A stretch of 30,773 bases of DNA from CAADGL01 sp964643885. GTDB lineage: Bacteria > Planctomycetota > Phycisphaerae > UBA1845 > Fen-1342. The stretch covers positions 1-30,773 of the forward strand of contig CAZXUI010000056.1 in NCBI GenBank assembly GCA_964643885.1, given 5' to 3'. This document shows, piece by piece, positions 1-7,690 of this stretch (position 1 is its first letter; each line of letters begins with the position of its first letter). Both the position numbers and the translations under genes were made by a program. The notes beneath the pieces are model-generated. The model was not told the origin of the DNA, made no database searches, and saw only the letters and a program-made list of their open reading frames with translations.

Positions 1-1000
<1,000 letters not shown>

Positions 1001-1260
1001 CACCAGCCTCCAATGCTGCGCGGGCCCGAAGCGCCCGCATCCTCTCGCTGCCTCGCGCCCGCTCCCAGCGCCGCGCATCCTAGCGCCACGCATCCGCGCG
1101 GGTCAATCCGCAGCGCCCCCACTCACCCGCCGCCGGCTGCCCCGGCCCCCCGGCCCCACGGCCCGCCGGCGACCGCTACTGAATTCTAGACAACCCTGCC
1201 TGCCCCACGTTGCGCCACGCCGCATTTATCCAGCCCGCCGCCGAACCTGGCGCACCACGC
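1001..1260. other. Intergenic region upstream of prkA
   Basis: 260 bases without a gene. It holds a short direct repeat (AGCGCC-gc/ac-GCATCC twice, about 1070-1098) and, for the minus strand, a TAGAAT hexamer (1183-1188) that could be a -10 box for prkA. No good -35 is visible. Nothing else recognised. Confidence 0.4.
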
Positions 1261-1686
1261 CTACCGGCTCAGCGGCGTACCCACGCGCCCGCTGCCGCAC
1301 TCCGGACAACGCCGCTCATCCGTCTCGGCGCCCGGCACGAACTCGTGCCCGCAATCCTCGCACCGCCACACGTCCTGCGCCGTCCGCTGCCCGCAGCGCG
1401 GACAGATGCGCGGCGGCCGCTCGCGCGTCGAAACACGCAGCACCCCACCGAACCCGCACGAATGACAGAACACCTTCGCCGAGTAGCTGCTCGACGTCGG
1501 TCCGCCCGGCGGACGCAGCACCAGATACACGCCCACTGCGCCGCTGATCAGCAACAACCCGAACACGCCGACCAGCAGCCGCCGCCAGCGCGCGCGACGG
1601 GCGCGCAGTCCGATCGCAACCTCGCCGCCCCCGCGCCGGCCCAGCCGGACCGGCCGCAGAACCCAGACCTCTTCGCGTCTACCCAT
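1261..1686 (-). CDS. Membrane-anchored zinc-ribbon protein, unknown function
   Basis: The 141-aa product has a basic N-terminus (residues 1-36, many Arg), one hydrophobic helix (about 37-57), and then four CxxC pairs (residues 74-77, 95-98, 109-112, 127-130). That pattern suggests two zinc ribbons of the type found in small nucleic-acid-binding or rubredoxin-like domains. The middle pair resembles the RCEDCGHEF form of zinc ribbons. By the positive-inside rule the ribbons would face outside unless the helix is reversed. No enzyme motif is visible and I do not recognise a named family. No Shine-Dalgarno precedes the ATG; instead a perfect TATAAT ends 10 nt upstream, which suggests a leaderless or nearly leaderless mRNA. 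It is codirectional with prkA and divergent from ispF. Confidence 0.75.
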   Translation of the reverse strand: MGRREEVWVLRPVRLGRRGGGEVAIGLRARRARWRRLLVGVFGLLLISGAVGVYLVLRPPGGPTSSSYSAKVFCHSCGFGGVLRVSTRERPPRICPRCGQRTAQDVWRCEDCGHEFVPGAETDERRCPECGSGRVGTPLSR

Positions 1687-1696
1687 CGCGCCAACA

Positions 1697-1702
1697 ATTA
1701 TA
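1697..1702 (-). promoter_or_regulatory. Perfect -10 box (TATAAT) close to the start codon
   Basis: On the minus strand TATAAT ends 10 nt before the ATG at 1686. With a start site 6-7 nt downstream, the leader would be about 3-4 nt. There is no TTGACA-like -35 at 16-18 nt and no ribosome binding site, consistent with leaderless translation of the zinc-ribbon gene. Confidence 0.45.
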
Positions 1703-1876
1703 TCGGCCCATTCCCCCGGCCCGCCTCCATCTCAAACCGGCTCACCCACCCCCGCCCAGGCCCCGGCCCGCCGCCGACCGCCCCGGCCACACCCGCGTTT
1801 CTCGCTCCCCAGCACCGCACCGACTACCATACCCCCGCCACAACGCCCCGGTGGCACGCCTCGACCGAGACGCACT

Positions 1877-2365
1877 ATGCGCGATTTCCGCACCGGCATC
1901 GGCCACGACATCCACCGCCTCGCCCCCGGCCGCCGCCTCGTCCTCGGCGGGGTCGAAATCCCGCACGACCACGGCCTGCTCGGCCACTCGGACGCCGACG
2001 TCGTCCTCCACGCGCTCTGCGACGCGCTACTCGGCGCGGCCGGTCTGGGCGACATCGGCGAGCTCTTCCCCGATACGGACGAGCGATTCCGCGATGTCGA
2101 CAGCCGCCTGCTGGTTCAGGAAGTGCGCCGCCGGGTCGAGGCGGCCGGGTGGGCGGCGCGAAACGTCGACCTGATGATTCTCGCCGAGCGGCCGAAGCTG
2201 GCCCCGCACAAGCCCGCGATCCGCGCGTCGATCTGCCGGCTGCTCGATCTCCCGCCGGACGCGGTCAACATCAAGGCGGGCACGAACGAAGGGCTCGACG
2301 CGGTCGGCCGCGGCGAAGCGATCGCGTGCCTGGCCACGGCTCTCCTCGCCGCGCGAAGCACATGA
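1877..2365 (+). CDS. ispF: 2-C-methyl-D-erythritol 2,4-cyclodiphosphate synthase
   Basis: IspF converts CDP-methylerythritol 2-phosphate into methylerythritol 2,4-cyclodiphosphate with release of CMP, in the non-mevalonate isoprenoid pathway. The 162-aa product has the normal family length. The divalent-metal ligands are present in GIGHDIHRL (Asp11, His13) and in DVVLHAL (His45). The family signature around GHSDADVVLHALCDALLGA and the C-terminal NIKAGTNEGLDAVGRGE segment are intact. No strong Shine-Dalgarno is seen before the ATG at 1877. No other pathway gene is adjacent; the gene stands alone between the zinc-ribbon gene and a repeat-filled intergenic region. Confidence 0.95.
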   Translation: MRDFRTGIGHDIHRLAPGRRLVLGGVEIPHDHGLLGHSDADVVLHALCDALLGAAGLGDIGELFPDTDERFRDVDSRLLVQEVRRRVEAAGWAARNVDLMILAERPKLAPHKPAIRASICRLLDLPPDAVNIKAGTNEGLDAVGRGEAIACLATALLAARST

Positions 2366-2420
2366 TCACGCCACGCGCATGATGACGCAGCGTTCATGAT
2401 CACACGGAGCTCATGTTGCG

Positions 2421-2516
2421 CCGAGCCGCGACCGCCGATTTGTACCGAGCCGCGACCGTGAGGCTGCACCGAGCCGCGACCGCCGATTTGTACCGAGCCG
2501 CGACCGTGAGGGAGCG
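2421..2516. repeat. 24-bp tandem repeat, four copies, with inverted copies at 2650-2683
   Basis: The 14-mer CCGAGCCGCGACCG occurs at 2421, 2445, 2469 and 2493, exactly 24 bp apart, with two alternating 10-nt spacers (CCGATTTGTA, then TGAGG...). An exact inverted copy lies at 2650-2663 and a one-mismatch inverted copy at about 2670-2683. The last direct copy and the first inverted copy extend to a near-perfect 27-bp inverted repeat (2493-2519 against 2637-2663) around a loop of about 117 nt, so a long stem could form in RNA. Confidence 0.85.
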
Positions 2517-2744
2517 GGCCAACGCAGAAACCCATCCCGCGCCCACGCGCCGGAGCGCGCACACCTGAATCAGTGAGCGTGCGCTTGTGGTAGGTGAATG
2601 TCAGCTGGCACTTGCGCGGGCTGCGCGCCACCCCCAGCCCGCTCCCGCACGGTCGCGGCTCGGGTCACGCGCTCGCGGCTCGGGTCAGGCGCTCGCGCTC
2701 GCGGCGCGGCTCATGCGCGCACGCCCAGCCCACTCTCTGCCACC

Positions 2745-2808
2745 CCCTCAATCCCTCAATCCCTGAATCCCTGAATCCCTCAATCCCTTAGCCCCTTATT
2801 CCCTCATT
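2745..2808 (-). repeat. Degenerate octamer array at the 3' end of the VKOR-DsbA gene
   Basis: Eight consecutive 8-nt units of the form CCCTCAAT / CCCTGAAT / CCCTTATT on the plus strand. On the minus strand they read ATTGAGGG-like units. The unit nearest the gene supplies the TGA stop of the VKOR-DsbA gene (2804-2806). A second array of the same octamer lies at 5083-5114. Confidence 0.85.
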
Positions 2809-4171
2809 CCCCTTCCAGCAGCGCCGCCCACGTCTCCGCCCGCGTCCAGTACTCCAGCCGCCGCCCGTCGACGAACACGGCCGGCGCAGATTTCACCCCC
2901 GCCGCCGCGGCCGCGTCCACGTCCGCCCGCAGCCGCGCCTCCACCTCGGCCGACGCGATCCGTTCCATCAGCCCGGCCGGATCGAGCCCGATCTCGCCCG
3001 CGACCCGCTCGACCGTCGCACGCGACAGTCCGCGCTGGTTCTCATACAGCGCCGCCCGCATGGCCCGCTGCGCCGGCTCGCCGCCCAGCAGGCCGGCCGC
3101 CTCCATCGCCCGCGCCGCCAGGCACGCCTGCGGATGCACGACCGACGTTGCGTGCGCGTTGCAGCGCCGATCGAGCGGATAGTGCCGGTGCACGACCCGC
3201 AGCCGCTGCGGCAGCTTCTCCGTCAGCTCGGCCAGCAGGCGATAGAGCTGCGCGCAGCGCGGACACTGAAAATCGCTGAAGACGACGACCGTGTGGGCCG
3301 CCTCCGCGCTTCCGTCGATCAGCATCCCCTCGCGCGGCGGCAGCGAGACGATCTCCTGCTGGCCCAGCTTCCACAGCGCGAAGCGCGGATCGTTGATGAT
3401 CTCCAGATACGCCGCCGACGTGCGGTTGACCACGCCGCCCAGCATCGACGCCTGCGCGAACAGCACGTGCAACTGAATCGACAGAAAACCGCACAGCAGC
3501 GTCGCCACAACCAGCGTTCCGCCCGGCGCCGGCCGCACGCCCGGCCCGTCGCGCGTCCACGGAAACGCCAGCAGCGTGATCACGGCCAAGTGTCCGTTGA
3601 GCACGTGCACGCCGACGCAGCCGACGCACCACTGCTGAAGCTCGCTCGCCATCACCTGCGTCAGGTGCAGCGAGACCGTCACCCCGACGCCGACCACGAC
3701 CATGATCAGCAGGTGCGCCCACCAGCGGCTTTGCGTCGGCACGCCGACCAGCAGGTACCACAGCGCGATCAGGCTGAAGTAGCCTGCCCCCATCGCCGCC
3801 CACGGCACGCCGCCGGCGCTGTGCGAGTCGTCGCCACCGGCCGCGGTGCCGCGGATCATCGCCAGCTCGCTGCGCAGCACCGACAGGCAGCCGCCGTCCA
3901 GGTCGCTGCCGCTCGCCCCGCATTCGCGGTCGAGCCAGGCGATCGTCGCCCGCGCCCCGCCGCTGATCCGCAGCAGGTCCATGCTCAGCCACCAGCCGGC
4001 CAGCGCGACCAGCACGGCCGCGACGCGCAGCGCCGTGCGCCAGCCCCGGCCCGATCGACCTGTGGGGCGGGCCTCTGTGTCCGCCGACATGCTGGTGGGG
4101 CGGGCCTCTGTGCCCGCCGCCGGCCGCGCTGTCGGCGTCGAACCCGGTCCGCTCTTGTCGCTTTCGTTCAT
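2804..4171 (-). CDS. Vitamin K epoxide reductase-DsbA-like thioredoxin fusion
   Basis: This 455-aa membrane protein is predicted to make disulfide bonds in the envelope. After a repeat-derived hydrophilic N-terminus (1-45) come transmembrane helices at about 46-66, 127-144, 152-174, 188-205 and 219-238. The VKOR half carries the loop cysteines (Cys84, Cys95) and the active-site CVGC (182-185), which passes electrons to quinone. The C-terminal half is a DsbA-like domain with FSDFQCPRC (CxxC 303-306) and a cis-Pro segment SAPAVFVDG. VKOR-thioredoxin fusions are known in several phyla. I chose the ATG at 4171 because the frame upstream (to 4489) is translated repeat DNA. The Shine-Dalgarno is weak (GGCGAGACGAG). 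The stop lies in an octamer repeat. Confidence 0.9.
   Translation of the reverse strand: MNESDKSGPGSTPTARPAAGTEARPTSMSADTEARPTGRSGRGWRTALRVAAVLVALAGWWLSMDLLRISGGARATIAWLDRECGASGSDLDGGCLSVLRSELAMIRGTAAGGDDSHSAGGVPWAAMGAGYFSLIALWYLLVGVPTQSRWWAHLLIMVVVGVGVTVSLHLTQVMASELQQWCVGCVGVHVLNGHLAVITLLAFPWTRDGPGVRPAPGGTLVVATLLCGFLSIQLHVLFAQASMLGGVVNRTSAAYLEIINDPRFALWKLGQQEIVSLPPREGMLIDGSAEAAHTVVVFSDFQCPRCAQLYRLLAELTEKLPQRLRVVHRHYPLDRRCNAHATSVVHPQACLAARAMEAAGLLGGEPAQRAMRAALYENQRGLSRATVERVAGEIGLDPAGLMERIASAEVEARLRADVDAAAAAGVKSAPAVFVDGRRLEYWTRAETWAALLEGE
4063..4118. repeat. Two 23-bp hairpin repeats inside the VKOR gene N-terminus
   Basis: The motif TGGGGCGGGCCTCTGTG plus TCCGCC or CCCGCC occurs at 4063-4085 and 4096-4118, 33 bp (11 codons) apart. 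Each copy can fold as GGCGGG / CCCGCC (one copy with a G-T pair) around the loop CCTCTGTG. In the protein it is read as repeated (D/G)TEARPT, about residues 18-37. Confidence 0.8.
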
Positions 4172-4408
4172 CTCGTCTCGCCGGTCGTTGCCTTGTGCTG
4201 CCCTCGCGCCGCCGCTGCGCCGCAAACGCGCTCGAATCGCGCTGCCGTTGGACCGCCGTCGCGTGGCCGCCGCGCGTCCGTCGCGCTTGGATCCCCCATC
4301 CTTCGCCAGACGGGGCAGTATACCCGCCTCCGGGCGATTCCTCGTGCACCGGTTGTCGATCCGGGGGGAGATGCGAGTGCCAAGGACGGAGCTGCGGGCA
4401 CCGGCGAC

Positions 4409-5013
4409 GGGTTCTGATGCGCGGCGTCCCACGTTGGCACTGCGGACTAAGCCGCGCGGCGCCACATCAGAACCCCGTGCGCCAAGCACGGGGTCTATCG
4501 ATCACCCAGTGTCCCGCCGCTCGGCGCGGCGGGTTCTGATGCGCGGCGTCCCGCGTCGGCGCTGCGGACTAAGCCGCGCGGCGCCACATCAGAACCCCGT
4601 GCGCCAAGCACGNNNNNNNNNNNNNNNNNNNNNNNNNNNNNNNNNNNNNNNNNNNNNNNNNNNNNNNNNNNNNNNNNNNNNNNNNNNNNNNNNNNNNNNN
4701 NNNNNNNNNNNNCCCGCCGCTCGGCGCGGCGGGTTCTGATGCGCGGCGTCCCGCGTCGGCGCGGCGGGTTCTGATGCGCGGCGTCCCACGTTGGCGCTGC
4801 GGACTAAGCCGCGCGGCGCCACATCAGAACCCCGTGCGCCAAGCACGGGGTCTATCGATCACCCAGTGTCCCGCCGCTCGGCGCGGCGGGTTCTGATGCG
4901 CGGCGTCCCGCGTCGGCGCGGCGGACTAAGCCGTGCGGCGCAACATCAGAACCCCGTGCGCCAAGCACGGGGTCTATCGATCACCCAGTGTCCCGCCGCT
5001 CGGCGCGGCGGGT
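4409..5013. repeat. 122-bp tandem array of three-hairpin units, interrupted by an N gap
   Basis: Units start with GGGTTCTGATG at 4409, 4531, 4731 (short 35-bp unit), 4766 and 4888, and the array ends at 5013; complete units are 122 bp. Each unit contains an 11-bp inverted repeat GGGTTCTGATG / CATCAGAACCC enclosing a small GCGG-ACTAAG-CCGC hairpin, then the hairpin CCCCGTGC-GCCAA-GCACGGGG, then CCCGCCGC-TCGGC-GCGGCGGG. Copies differ at a few positions (for example ACGTTGG or GCGTCGG). A diverged single copy is at 7691-7771. Confidence 0.9.
4613..4712. other. Assembly gap (100 N) inside the tandem array
   Basis: Exactly 100 Ns, the usual placeholder for unknown length. Flanking bases place it within one 122-bp unit, between hairpin 1 and hairpin 2, where an intact unit has 22 bases. 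Confidence 0.95.
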
Positions 5014-5082
5014 CGCCGCCCCGCCGACGCGGAAACGCGTCCAGACGACACCCGGCAACCGTGGAACGCCTCAACCGCCAGC

Positions 5083-5114
5083 CCCTCAATCCCTCAATCC
5101 CTGAATCTCTCATT
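5083..5114 (-). repeat. Octamer array at the 3' end of the RHH gene
   Basis: Four 8-nt units (CCCTCAAT twice, CCCTGAAT, CTCTCATT). The gene-proximal unit contains the RHH gene's stop codon, in the same GGGGAATGAG context as at the VKOR-DsbA stop. Confidence 0.8.
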
Positions 5115-5343
5115 CCCCTACCCCCCCATCCTCTCCCGCTGATTCCCCATCGGCCTCGCCGCCCCGCGTCTCATCCTTCATCCGCCCCCGCTGCCGAAGC
5201 GCCTCGCGCAGCACATACTCGATCTGCGCATTGACGCTCCGCAGCTCGTCCCGAGCCCAGCGGTTGAGCTCGTCCATCATTTCGGCCGGCAGCCGAAGCA
5301 GGAATGTCTTACGCTCCGCCACGCTCGAATCCGTCCGTTTCAT
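5110..5343 (-). CDS. Arc-like ribbon-helix-helix DNA-binding protein
   Basis: The 77-aa product has a ribbon-helix-helix fold of the Arc/MetJ type at about residues 11-50: a beta strand in RKTFLLRLP, a first helix EMMDELNRWARDELRS, and a second helix starting at SVNAQIEYVLREAL. The rest is an acidic, Gly-rich tail whose last residues and stop codon fall in the octamer repeat. Such proteins bind DNA as dimers through the strand, usually as autoregulators. It follows the SPFH gene on the same strand after 93 nt, so it may be cotranscribed from the SPFH promoter. No toxin gene is adjacent, so an antitoxin role is not supported. No clear ribosome binding site is visible. Confidence 0.85.
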   Translation of the reverse strand: MKRTDSSVAERKTFLLRLPAEMMDELNRWARDELRSVNAQIEYVLREALRQRGRMKDETRGGEADGESAGEDGGVGE

Positions 5344-5436
5344 CGGCCGCGGCCGGGACCCGCACCCGGCCGGCCCTCGCAGCAGCGCGGCCGGCCGACA
5401 CGCGCGGCCTCGGCGCGGCCGCGCCCTGCCCCCCCG

Positions 5437-6342
5437 CTAGTGATAGAGCGTCCCGGTGTGAACCACCGGCTGCGCCTCCCTGTCGCCGCACAGCACCACC
5501 AGTAGGTTGTTGACCATCGCGGCCTTGCGCTCCTCATCGAGGTTGATCATCTTCTGCTCCGCCAGCTTCTCCAGCGCCATCTCGACGATGCCCACGGCGC
5601 CGTCGACGATCCGCGTCCGCGCCGCGACGATCGCCTCGGCCTGCTGCCGCCGCAGCATCGCCCCCGCGATCTCCGGCGCGTAGGCCAGGTGGCTCAGCCG
5701 CGCCTCTTCGATCAGCACACCCGCCCGCGCGACCCGGTCCTGCAATTCCTTCGACAGGTACTGCGAGATCTCGTCCATGCTGCCGCGCAGCGAGAGCCGG
5801 TCCTCCTCGTCGGTGTCGTACGGATAGGCGCTGGCCAGGTGCCGCAGGGCCGCCTCGCTCTGCACCGAGACGAAGTGCTCGTAGTTGTCCACGTCGAACG
5901 TCGCCTGGGCCGAATCCTGCACGCGCCAAACCACCACCGCCGCAATCTCGACCGGGTTGCCGCGCTGATCATTGACCTTGATCGTCTCCATATTCAGATT
6001 GCGGGCCCGCAGCGACACCTTCAGCTTCGTCAGCAGCGGATTGACCCAGTGAAAGCCCGCCACGTGGTCCGTGCCCACGTACTTGCCGAACAGCACGAGC
6101 ACGGCCGCCTGATTGGGCTGGAGCGTGTAGAACCCGTTCCAGCACACGCCCCAGATGATCGTCAGCAGAATCCAGCCGATTAGCAGCCAGACACCGCGCT
6201 GCGTCAGCCCATCGCCCACCGCCAGGCGGCAGTTGCTGATGATCCAGTACATCGAATAGGCCAGCCCGCCGGCCACCAGCAGCATGACCAGCAATCCGCC
6301 CCATCCGCCGAGCGTCCGCACGCCGATCTCACGCGTTTCCAT
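5437..6342 (-). CDS. SPFH (band 7/stomatin-like) domain membrane protein
   Basis: The 301-aa protein has two hydrophobic helices near the N-terminus (about 15-36 and 50-70) and then an SPFH/band-7 domain: QPNQAAVLVLFGKYVGTD, GFHWVNPL, RARNLNMETIKVNDQRGNPVEIAAVVVWRV and the helical EEARLSHLAYAPEIAGAMLRRQQAEA region. SPFH proteins oligomerise at membranes and organise microdomains or regulate membrane proteases. No NfeD or protease gene is adjacent; the partner here is the RHH gene downstream. The start is well supported: AGGAG lies 9 nt before the ATG, and a good promoter lies 35-60 nt further up. It is divergent from ilvC. Confidence 0.93.
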   Translation of the reverse strand: METREIGVRTLGGWGGLLVMLLVAGGLAYSMYWIISNCRLAVGDGLTQRGVWLLIGWILLTIIWGVCWNGFYTLQPNQAAVLVLFGKYVGTDHVAGFHWVNPLLTKLKVSLRARNLNMETIKVNDQRGNPVEIAAVVVWRVQDSAQATFDVDNYEHFVSVQSEAALRHLASAYPYDTDEEDRLSLRGSMDEISQYLSKELQDRVARAGVLIEEARLSHLAYAPEIAGAMLRRQQAEAIVAARTRIVDGAVGIVEMALEKLAEQKMINLDEERKAAMVNNLLVVLCGDREAQPVVHTGTLYH

Positions 6343-6375
6343 GATTTCAGGCTCCTGTAGCAGTATGCTATCGTA

Positions 6376-6404
6376 ATAATATCACAAGGATATGCTCGAC
6401 GCAA
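6376..6404 (-). promoter_or_regulatory. Sigma-70-type promoter for SPFH-RHH
   Basis: On the minus strand TTGCGT (6399-6404), a 17-nt spacer and TATTAT (6376-6381), upstream of the SPFH start at 6342. Local AT-richness stands out in the GC-rich background. Confidence 0.55.
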
Positions 6405-6480
6405 CTCCTCGCGCCGGATTTCTGATCTTCGTGTTTATCGGACCAAAAAAGCGGGGTTGCTGGTGCCACACCCACGGCCG

Positions 6481-6599
6481 GGTGGCATGCTTTCGCCGAA
6501 GGCGTAAGCATGCTCTTCGACGGCCGGGTGGCATGGGCAAGCGCAGCTTGCCCGTGCTCTTGCGGGGTGGCATGCTTTCGCCGAAGGCGTAAGCATGCT
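6481..6599. repeat. Modular hairpin repeats with constant GGTGGCATG lead
   Basis: Three copies in the SPFH/ilvC divergent region. 6481-6514 and 6566-6599 are identical 34-mers: GGTGGCATG, then a palindrome made of GCATGCTT, CGCC, loop GAA, GGCG and AAGCATGC. The copy at 6527-6560 keeps GGTGGCATG but has a different palindrome, GCATGGGCAAGC-GCA-GCTTGCCCGTGC. The last copy ends 38 nt before the ilvC start. Confidence 0.85.
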
Positions 6600-6637
6600 A
6601 TTACGCCGGCCAGGCAGGAACAGGCGGAGAGCTCGCG

Positions 6638-7648
6638 GTGGATGCCACACGATTGCGACAATTCTCCGCAGACGAGGCGCGCGTAGAACACCTGGCCGGC
6701 CGGCGCGTCGGCGTGCTGGGGTTCGGCTCGCAGGGGTCGGCCCACGCGATGAACCTCCGCGACTCGGGCTGCGACGTGGTCGTCGCCCAACGTCCGGGCG
6801 GAGCGCGCTACCAGGAGGCGCAGCGGGCCGGGTTTTCACCCGTGAGCCTGGACGACGCGGCACAGAGCTGTGACCTGCTGATCTTCGCCCTGCCGGATGA
6901 GCGTGTGCCGGAGCTGTACGAAGCGCATCTGCGGCCGCACCTGCGGGCGGGACAGACGCTCGGCTTCATCCACGGGTTCGCGGTTCACTATCAACGGATC
7001 ACCCCGCCGGCGGATGTCGACGTGGTCATGGTCGCGCCGAAAGCACAGGGGCGCGGCGTGCGCAGCGAGTTCGTGGCGGGCCGCGGCGTCGTCTCGCTGG
7101 TGGCGGTGCATCAGGACGCGACGGGGCGGGCATTGTCGACGGCGCTGGGCTGGGCCGCGGGCATCGGCTCGGCCCGCGCGGGCATCCTGGAAACGACCTT
7201 TCGCGACGAGACGGAGACGGATCTGTTCGGCGAGCAGGCGGTACTCTGCGGCGGGCTGTCGGCGCTCATCCGGGCCGGCTTCGACACGCTCGTCGAGGCG
7301 GGCTATCCGCCCGAACTTGCGTACCTCGAGTGCTGTCACGAAATCAAGCTGCTGGCCGACCTGGTCTATGAGAGCGGCATCGCGGGAATGCGCGAGCGGA
7401 TCTCCAGCACCGCCCGTTTCGGGGACCTGACGCGCGGGCCGCGAGTGATCGGGCCGGCCGCACGCGCGGCCATGCGCGAGCTGCTGGCCGAGATCCGCAG
7501 CGGCCGGTTCGCCCAGGAGCTTCGCGACGACGCGGCCCGGGGGTATAAGCGGTCAGGGGCAATCGCGGCGGCCGACCGCGAGCATCTGATCGAGACGATC
7601 GGGGCGGAGTTGCGGGGGCTGATATGGAGGACGCAGCCCCCGAAGTGA
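6638..7648 (+). CDS. ilvC: Ketol-acid reductoisomerase (class I), variant
   Basis: The 336-aa product is a class I ketol-acid reductoisomerase, which converts acetolactate to dihydroxyisovalerate with Mg2+ and NAD(P)H in branched-chain amino acid synthesis. The Rossmann loop GFGSQGSAHA (about 27-36), catalytic His in HGFAVHY, the metal-binding DETETDLFGEQ (about 190-200) and the CHEIKLLADL helix are present. Two motifs deviate from the common form: GSAHA for GHAHA, and PKAQGRG where most have PKGPGH. I used the GTG at 6638, with GGCGGAGA about 10 nt upstream. No ilvB, ilvH or ilvD gene is near, so the gene stands alone. Substrate could differ slightly, but the key residues argue for a working enzyme. 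Confidence 0.92.
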   Translation: MDATRLRQFSADEARVEHLAGRRVGVLGFGSQGSAHAMNLRDSGCDVVVAQRPGGARYQEAQRAGFSPVSLDDAAQSCDLLIFALPDERVPELYEAHLRPHLRAGQTLGFIHGFAVHYQRITPPADVDVVMVAPKAQGRGVRSEFVAGRGVVSLVAVHQDATGRALSTALGWAAGIGSARAGILETTFRDETETDLFGEQAVLCGGLSALIRAGFDTLVEAGYPPELAYLECCHEIKLLADLVYESGIAGMRERISSTARFGDLTRGPRVIGPAARAAMRELLAEIRSGRFAQELRDDAARGYKRSGAIAAADREHLIETIGAELRGLIWRTQPPK

Positions 7649-7690
7649 TTCCGTGCCCGGTCCTCGACAGCGTCCGAGCGTAACCCGCCC

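Larger units (their letters stand above)
4172..5109. other. 938-bp gene-free region dominated by a tandem array
   Basis: No credible gene. 4172-4408 shows nothing recognisable; 4409-5013 is the 122-bp array; 5014-5082 is unique; an octamer array begins at 5083. Long open frames across this stretch are translations of repeat DNA. Confidence 0.7.

Noticed and set aside
4172..4489. N-terminal extension of the VKOR-DsbA frame
   Set aside because: The extension translates the hairpin repeat array and has no family similarity; ATG 4171 starts just before the conserved part.
4409..5013. CRISPR array
   Set aside because: Units are 122 bp, directly abutting, with no unique spacers and no cas genes.
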